From: Kaiparowitsia implicata GSE-PSE-MK54-09C
GTDB taxonomy: Bacteria; Cyanobacteriota; Cyanobacteriia; Elainellales; Elainellaceae
DNA: 64,000 nucleotides
Direction of reading: 5' to 3'
NCBI GenBank assembly: GCA_019359435.1
Contig: JAHHHI010000062.1
Coordinates: 62,001 to 126,000 of the forward strand
The notes under the pieces are model-generated. The model was not told the origin of the DNA, made no database searches, and worked only from the letters and a program-made list of their open reading frames with translations. Below are positions 59,177-64,000 of the stretch, one piece after another (position 1 is the stretch's first letter; each line of letters starts with the position of its first letter). The translations under genes were made by a program, and so were the position numbers.

Positions 59177-61111
59177 ATGAGTACAGTGGATTTTTTAGAT
59201 CGGTATGATGTGGTGGTGGTGGGTGCAGGGCACGCAGGCTGTGAAGCGGCCTTGGCCTCGGCGCGTCTAGGCTGCCGCACGCTGCTGCTCACCCTCAACC
59301 TAGATAAAATCGCCTGGCAGCCCTGCAACCCGGCGGTCGGTGGCCCTGCCAAATCTCAGCTGACGCACGAAGTCGATGCCCTGGGGGGGGAAATCGGCAA
59401 GATGGCCGATCGCACCTACCTTCAGAAGCGGGTGCTAAATGTGTCGCGAGGCCCAGCCGTATGGGCGCTGCGGGCGCAAACCGATAAGCGCGAATATGCC
59501 GCCGTGATGAAAGGCATTGTGGAAACCCAGGAAAACCTCACCGTGCGCGAAGGTATGGTGACGGATTTAGTGCTGGGACAGCACGATGAAGTGATTGGCG
59601 TCGAGACCTATTTTGGCGTGGCGTTTGGCTGCACCGCTGTAGTGCTGACCACGGGCACGTTTTTGGGAGGGTGCATTTGGGTTGGCAATAAGTCAATGGC
59701 CGCCGGGCGCGCTGGAGAATTTGCTGCAGTCGGTTTAACAGAGACGCTGAGCCGCCTCGGGTTTGAAACCGGACGACTCAAGACTGGCACCCCAGCCCGT
59801 GTCGATCGCCGCTCCATTAACTTTGACGTGCTAGAACGGCAGCCTAGCGATGCTGAGGTGCGCTGGTTTAGCTTTGACCCGCAAGAATGGCTGGTGCGTG
59901 AGCCCATGGACTGTCACCTTACCCGCACGACTGCCGAAACCCATCGAATTATTCGCGAAAACCTCCATTTATCTCCCGTCTATGGGGGCTGGGTAGATGC
60001 GAAAGGGCCCCGCTATTGCCCTAGCATTGAAGACAAGATTGTGCGCTTTGCGGATAAAGAGAGCCACCAAATTTTTCTAGAGCCAGAGGGGCGCGATATC
60101 CCCGACGTGTATGTGCAGGGGTTTTCAACCGGGTTACCGGAGTCGATTCAGCTGGCCATGCTGCGATCGCTCCCAGGGTTAGAACAATGCGCCATGCTGC
60201 GCCCCGCCTATGCCGTGGAGTATGACTACCTGCCCGCCACCCAGTGCTACCCCACTCTCATGACCAAAAAAATTAATGGGCTCTTCTGTGCCGGGCAGGT
60301 CAACGGCACAACTGGCTATGAAGAAGCCGCAGCTCAGGGGTTAGTAGCAGGCCTCAACGCGGCGCGCCTAGTGCAGGGCAAAGAGCTAGTCGTCTTTCCC
60401 CGTGAGCAAAGCTATCTTGGCACGCTGATCGACGACCTCTGCACCAAAGACTTGCGAGAGCCCTACCGGATGCTGACCTCTCGCTCGGAATATCGGTTAC
60501 TGCTGCGGTCAGATAATGCCGATCAGCGCCTGACGCCCTTAGGACGTGAGATTGGGTTAATTGGCGATCGCCGCTGGAGTCTGTTTCAGCACAAACAAGC
60601 CCAAATCAGAGCCGAGGCCGAACGCCTCCACGCCACCCGAATTAAGGAACTGGAGCCCATAGGTCAACGCATTATCAGCGAAGCTCAGCAGCCCATTAAA
60701 GGATCAATTACCCTAGCAGAACTGTTGCGACGCCCCGGTTTCCACTATGGGGATCTCGTTGCGTACGAACTGGGGAATGGGGTGCTGCGTCGTGACGTGC
60801 GCGAAGCGACAGAAATTGAGATTAAGTATGCAGGCTACCTGCATCGGCAACAGGCGCAAATTGATCAAATCTCCCGCCAGTCCCATCGCGCGCTCCCGCC
60901 CGATCTCAACTATCACGCCATTGACACCCTTTCAAAAGAGTCGCGCGAGAAGCTGGCAACCGTTCGTCCACTCACCATCGGGCAGGCCAGCCGCATCGGC
61001 GGGGTAAATCCTGCCGATGTGAATGCGCTGATCTTACACCTCGAAATTCAGGCCCGGCAGCGAGCCACTCACGCGTCTGACCGCAACCCGGCAAACGCGG
61101 CAACTAGCTGA
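59177..61111 (+). CDS. mnmG: tRNA uridine-5-carboxymethylaminomethyl modification enzyme MnmG
   Basis: FAD-dependent tRNA wobble-uridine modifier (GidA), working with MnmE; 644 residues. The dinucleotide motif [18 protein letters not shown] is at about 12-29, and [20 protein letters not shown] follows. The C-terminal domain has [20 protein letters not shown] and [19 protein letters not shown]. The start ATG at 59177 gives [12 protein letters not shown]. mnmE is not adjacent. Confidence 0.97.
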   Translation: MSTVDFLDRYDVVVVGAGHAGCEAALASARLGCRTLLLTLNLDKIAWQPCNPAVGGPAKSQLTHEVDALGGEIGKMADRTYLQKRVLNVSRGPAVWALRAQTDKREYAAVMKGIVETQENLTVREGMVTDLVLGQHDEVIGVETYFGVAFGCTAVVLTTGTFLGGCIWVGNKSMAAGRAGEFAAVGLTETLSRLGFETGRLKTGTPARVDRRSINFDVLERQPSDAEVRWFSFDPQEWLVREPMDCHLTRTTAETHRIIRENLHLSPVYGGWVDAKGPRYCPSIEDKIVRFADKESHQIFLEPEGRDIPDVYVQGFSTGLPESIQLAMLRSLPGLEQCAMLRPAYAVEYDYLPATQCYPTLMTKKINGLFCAGQVNGTTGYEEAAAQGLVAGLNAARLVQGKELVVFPREQSYLGTLIDDLCTKDLREPYRMLTSRSEYRLLLRSDNADQRLTPLGREIGLIGDRRWSLFQHKQAQIRAEAERLHATRIKELEPIGQRIISEAQQPIKGSITLAELLRRPGFHYGDLVAYELGNGVLRRDVREATEIEIKYAGYLHRQQAQIDQISRQSHRALPPDLNYHAIDTLSKESREKLATVRPLTIGQASRIGGVNPADVNALILHLEIQARQRATHASDRNPANAATS

Positions 61112-61446
61112 TACAGCCCTGCATCTGAAGCCAAGGGGGCTGGTTTTAGACATTTTGGGATCTGCTGCAAGATTGAGTGATCGCTTTTTAGAAGGATGCG
61201 ATACATTTAGGTGAAATGTTGTCTGATGCGGCTAAATGTCCTGATATATCAGCGTTGTGTAGTTTGCGCTGGCGTTCTGGAAGTGTAGCTGTGCAGCACA
61301 GTATTCAAGCCAAGTCAGTTCAAGCCCAGTGATTGGATGATTTGGTTGGATTAAGGTGCAGTCGATAGGCGATTCTCTCCGAGACAGCAACGCCGAACGC
61401 TGCTCCTAGCCTGATCTTGACTCGACCTGCAAGAGCGTTGTCACCT
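61112..61446. other. gene-free spacer
   Basis: About 335 bp between mnmG and the next forward gene. I see no gene, repeat or clear terminator here. Confidence 0.5.
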
Positions 61447-62496
61447 ATGTCTCAAGACGCAAACCTATCCCCTACCCCAACAAATTCTGAGCCTTCCTTT
61501 GGGGCGATCGAGCCTGCGACCCTTACCATTGAACGGGAACAAGCTGTAGCCTCAGCCTCTCAGCAGTTTGCTGATGATGCGGCCCATCAGCTGATGGATG
61601 AATTATTTGGCGATGTGGAGCAGGTGCTGGGGGTGGATGTGTCTCTGCCTCGCGAGTCGGTTGATCCCATGGATCTGCCTCCAATGTCGTTGGCGATCGC
61701 CGGATTGTTACCTAGCATTACTGAACCCACGGAAGATGAGACTGCTGAAAACGGGCTAGATGCTACCGATGCGGCTGATATTGCCGCCTTGGGTGAACCA
61801 GAAAGCAAGCAGGATAACGTCTGGGGGCGATCGCTTGACCAATGGCTGATGGCATTGGCGGTCATTTCCATCGCTGCTACCGGGCTAATTTGGTGGGTGA
61901 TGCAGCGTCAAGGGCAACCCTCCACCGCCGAAGTCGCCACCACTGGGGAGACGTTACCCGCAGGCGATCGTGAGTTTTTGAGCTATATGGAGCGATCGCT
62001 CGTAGTACTAGATCAAAAAACTGAGCAACGCCCATCCGAGTCAGATAGCTTGCCCAATATCTCAGTTGCGGCGGCCAATAGCCCTACCGTGCTGGAGCGC
62101 GTCTACGTACCTATTTACCAGCCACCTCAGTCCACCGCAATGGCCCCTGTGCCGATTCCTGCGCCCACTACCTTGCCCCAGCCCCAATCTCAAATCGCTG
62201 CGTCAATCACCGCTCCCAATGCTCCTGCTGCTCCTACGCCAGAGCCAAATACCGGGGATCAAACGGCGGCGGTGATCCCCAACATCACCCCTGTGGTCAA
62301 TCACGTGCTGATTGGGGTGCTGGAACTGGGCGATCGCTCTGCGGCACTATTCGAGATTAACGGCGTGCCCCAACGAGTGCAGATGGGAGAGAGCGTCGGC
62401 TCTAGCGGGTGGATGTTGGTTTCTGTCAGCAATGACGAAGCCATCGTGCGCCGCAACGGAGAAGTTCGCTCTATCTACATTGGGCAAACGTTCTAG
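61447..62496 (+). CDS. single-pass membrane protein with GspC/PilP-like C-terminus
   Basis: A 349-residue protein. The N-terminal ~130 residues are acidic and cytosolic; one membrane helix follows (WLMALAVISIAATGLIWWV). A Pro/Ala-rich extracytoplasmic linker (about 190-280) leads to a 65-residue C-terminal domain, VLIGVLELGDRSAALFEING, then QRVQMGESVGSSGWMLVSV, ending EVRSIYIGQTF. That last part resembles the small beta-barrel of GspC/PilP-type secretion and pilus proteins. Start ATG 61447 is preferred over a frame opening at 61417. Family not firmly assigned. Confidence 0.65.
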   Translation: MSQDANLSPTPTNSEPSFGAIEPATLTIEREQAVASASQQFADDAAHQLMDELFGDVEQVLGVDVSLPRESVDPMDLPPMSLAIAGLLPSITEPTEDETAENGLDATDAADIAALGEPESKQDNVWGRSLDQWLMALAVISIAATGLIWWVMQRQGQPSTAEVATTGETLPAGDREFLSYMERSLVVLDQKTEQRPSESDSLPNISVAAANSPTVLERVYVPIYQPPQSTAMAPVPIPAPTTLPQPQSQIAASITAPNAPAAPTPEPNTGDQTAAVIPNITPVVNHVLIGVLELGDRSAALFEINGVPQRVQMGESVGSSGWMLVSVSNDEAIVRRNGEVRSIYIGQTF

Positions 62497-62595
62497 GCCG
62501 TCATGTTCCCATTGTTGTTATGGAGCATCTGTCAAGCGCTAGTTCTTCCTAGTTCTTAATAGAGTTCTAAACAGGCAACCCTTGACAGCGGTCTC

Positions 62596-62732
62596 ATACC
62601 AAATCCGAATTCTACATCCCCGGTTTCACAACTGCTCATAGCACAAGGCTTTTAGTCGGAATTAATGACACGCCCTAGGGACGCATGGCATTCGACTTGC
62701 CCAACCGAGGATAACCAAAGAGGATTTGATAT
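62596..62732. repeat. MITE-like element
   Basis: ATACCAAATCC (62596-62606) and GGATTTGATAT (62722-62732) are inverted ends (10 of 11 match) bounding 137 bp with no gene. The ends resemble the ATATCAAGTC ends at 53662-53754. It fits a small non-autonomous insertion element; no transposase is present. Confidence 0.45.
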
Positions 62733-62801
62733 CCTAACCCCTAGTGGAGCAATTTATCTGGGGTCTTTGGTTGTATTGAACCTGAGTTCCGGATAAGCTC
62801 A

Positions 62802-62846
62802 AACCCTTAATGTGCTGTGCGCGACGCGCACAGCACATTAAGGGTT
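62802..62846. repeat. perfect 21-bp stem, GAC loop
   Basis: Left arm 62802-62822 begins AACCCTTAATGTGC and right arm 62826-62846 ends GCACATTAAGGGTT; all 21 pairs match with a three-base loop GAC. Confidence 0.93.
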
Positions 62847-62883
62847 TTGGGGCATCGCGCGTCGCGCGATGCCCCAAAACCCT
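62841..62883. repeat. perfect 20-bp stem, GTC loop
   Basis: Left arm 62841-62860 begins AGGGTTTTGGGGC and right arm 62864-62883 ends GCCCCAAAACCCT; all 20 pairs match with loop GTC. Its first six bases are shared with the right arm of the previous stem, so both cannot be fully formed at once. Confidence 0.93.
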
Positions 62884-63258
62884 CTCAACCCGAACTGACG
62901 TTATTAGAAGCTCACATTTCTCGACTCTCAGCTTGGGCCTAAGGGGGGGGATGGGACGCTGCGCAACATGCCGGACTCAGTGTGCACAGTGCATAAAGGG
63001 TTGAGCTTATCCCGAAGATTCACAACCCTTTAGTCCGCTACATGGCCTGATACGGCTATGGGGCATCCGCCTAGACCATAGCCGCCATGGATTCGGTTCA
63101 GTATGTGGCTTGCCATGTTTTTTACTTAAACTGTAAATAATCTCCGTAGTTTCCGGGCATTCTAGATCGACGAGTTTCGGTTTATGAATGCAGAGTAGGG
63201 CGATCGCCCTACCGCATCTAGGGCCGATTAACAGGTGCCATCTACGCGGAGTCAATCT

Positions 63259-64000
63259 ATGTCAAATCAAGTCTTACGCATTCTGCGTGACAGCTACGTG
63301 AAGCGTCGCCCAGAGCATTTAGGCCACCTGCCCGACCATGAAAAGCACATTGTTCGTGCAGGTACAGAATATCCTATTGCATCCTATGCCTGGGCAGATT
63401 CTGCAGGTGACTTTGATGAACACATTAAGTTTGCATTAGCCGATCAAACCATCTCAGGCTTCAACACCTGGTTTATTTTCAACCGCCATGCAGAAGTGAT
63501 TTCTAATGACAGCGTTGTGTATCCCTTAGAAGAGCAGGCGGCTATTCAGCGCTTAGTTATTACCCAAGCCACGCTACTCAAACGCCGTCCAGTGCTTTCA
63601 TCAGAGCTATCAGCAGAAGAGACTGTATCGGTGGCGCCAGGCACTACCTTTGAGCTACATTCCTACGCCTATGCAGACACCCAAGGCGGGTTTAGCGACC
63701 ATATCCGCATTGCAATTGGTCGTCCAGAGGAATATGTGCAGGGTTTAAGCACTTGGTATGTATATAAAGCCCATGCTCAGGTGGAGTTTGATAAGTCGGT
63801 GGTGTATCCCATTACAGATGAGGCCCTGCCGCCCTCTCGCCCAGTATCTCCTACCCCAGATCCTATCCCGTCACTGCGTCCCACACCCACACCCAGCCCG
63901 TCTTTGGGTACACCGTCACCCAACCGCCCATCCATCGCATTGCCAGGGCGCGGGCTCGTGTTTTTGAATGAGCCGATTTTGCCCAAGGGCAACTTTACCT
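63259..64000 (+). CDS. protein with two tandem domains, truncated at window end
   Basis: The reading frame starts at ATG 63259 (GGAG seven nt before it) and is open to the window edge: 247 codons. Two related ~85-residue repeats are clear: residues 5-90 (ILRDSYVKRRPEHL, SYAWADSAGDFDEHIKFAL, GFNTWFIFNRHAEV) and 98-185 (ITQATLLKRRPVLS, SYAYADTQGGFSDHIRIAI, GLSTWYVYKAHAQV). A Pro/Ser/Thr-rich linker (about 190-220) follows, then GLVFLNEPILPKGNF, the start of a further domain. In related cyanobacterial proteins such repeats precede cell-wall hydrolase domains, but the catalytic part lies outside the window. No signal peptide. Confidence 0.75.
   Translation, partial: MSNQVLRILRDSYVKRRPEHLGHLPDHEKHIVRAGTEYPIASYAWADSAGDFDEHIKFALADQTISGFNTWFIFNRHAEVISNDSVVYPLEEQAAIQRLVITQATLLKRRPVLSSELSAEETVSVAPGTTFELHSYAYADTQGGFSDHIRIAIGRPEEYVQGLSTWYVYKAHAQVEFDKSVVYPITDEALPPSRPVSPTPDPIPSLRPTPTPSPSLGTPSPNRPSIALPGRGLVFLNEPILPKGNFT

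Larger units (their letters stand above)
62791..63012. repeat. 222-bp nested palindromic element
   Basis: Outer imperfect inverted ends: GGATAAGCTCAAACCCTTA (from 62791) and its near complement ending at 63012 (AAGGGTTGAGCTTATCC), about 30 bp long. Inside the left end are two back-to-back hairpins, at 62802-62846 and 62841-62883. The rest (62884-62980) has no coding sense. The whole 62497-63258 spacer holds no gene. Confidence 0.8.

Noticed and set aside
62810-63004. Short forward frame in the palindromic element
   Set aside because: It translates the hairpins themselves (CARRAQH) and has no ribosome site.

Overview
This 64 kb window is a stretch of cyanobacterial chromosome. The evidence is the very frequent HIP1 octamer GCGATCGC in genes and spacers, a cyanobacterial ribosomal gene order without rpmD and rpsN, a TMEM14 protein, DUF3326, DUF3120, DUF3598 and Tab2 proteins, a beta-carbonic anhydrase with a long C-terminal tail of the CcaA kind, and a cry-DASH. 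It looks like a non-picoplanktonic (beta) cyanobacterium, possibly a Leptolyngbya-like filament, but genus cannot be fixed from the sequence alone. I saw no tRNA, rRNA, CRISPR array, transposase or phage gene.

Layout. 1-5.5 kb: tail of an unknown gene, a 2Fe-2S ferredoxin, a small protein translationally coupled to a DUF3326 protein, a CPBP protease, a TMEM14 protein and a DUF815-type AAA ATPase. 5.5-10 kb: an arsenic island on the minus strand (arsR, then an ArsJ-type GAPDH, arsJ and acr3), next to pheS. The GAPDH-ArsJ pair makes and exports 1-arseno-3-phosphoglycerate from arsenate, and Acr3 exports arsenite. Two nearly identical 20-bp operator-like sites lie before arsR and inside the promoter of the efflux genes.

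11.5-31 kb: surE, then one long forward block for translation and transcription: rplC-D-W-B, rpsS, rplV, rpsC, rplP, rpmC, rpsQ, rplN, rplX, rplE, rpsH, rplF, rplR, rpsE, rplO, secY, adk, infA, rpmJ, rpsM, rpsK, rpoA, rplQ, truA, rplM, rpsI, rpmE, prfA. Several spacers are unusually long for such an operon and two contain clear hairpins.

31-50 kb: an SbcD-like nuclease, an exported FAD oxidoreductase, a Tab2-like protein, mtnP, then minus-strand acpP and fabF (fatty acid synthesis), an orphan DppB-type permease, apt, corA, a monocistronic groEL with a CIRCE operator and a strong terminator, an RlpA-like protein, a DUF3598 protein, cry-DASH and carbonic anhydrase.

50-64 kb: an amidase gene broken by two opposite frameshifts, a gamma-glutamyltransferase-like enzyme, a WD40 serine/threonine kinase and an FHA-adenylate cyclase in the same orientation, a DUF3120 membrane protein, a YkvA-like protein, mnmG, a single-pass membrane protein with a GspC/PilP-like tail, a dense cluster of inverted repeats including a 222-bp palindromic element, and the start of a protein with two tandem domains that runs off the end of the window.

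Most of the window is core genome. The parts most worth a second look are the ars operator pair, the nested palindromic element at 62.8-63.0 kb, the frameshifted amidase, and a recurring pattern of 13-14 bp doublets in gene-free spacers.
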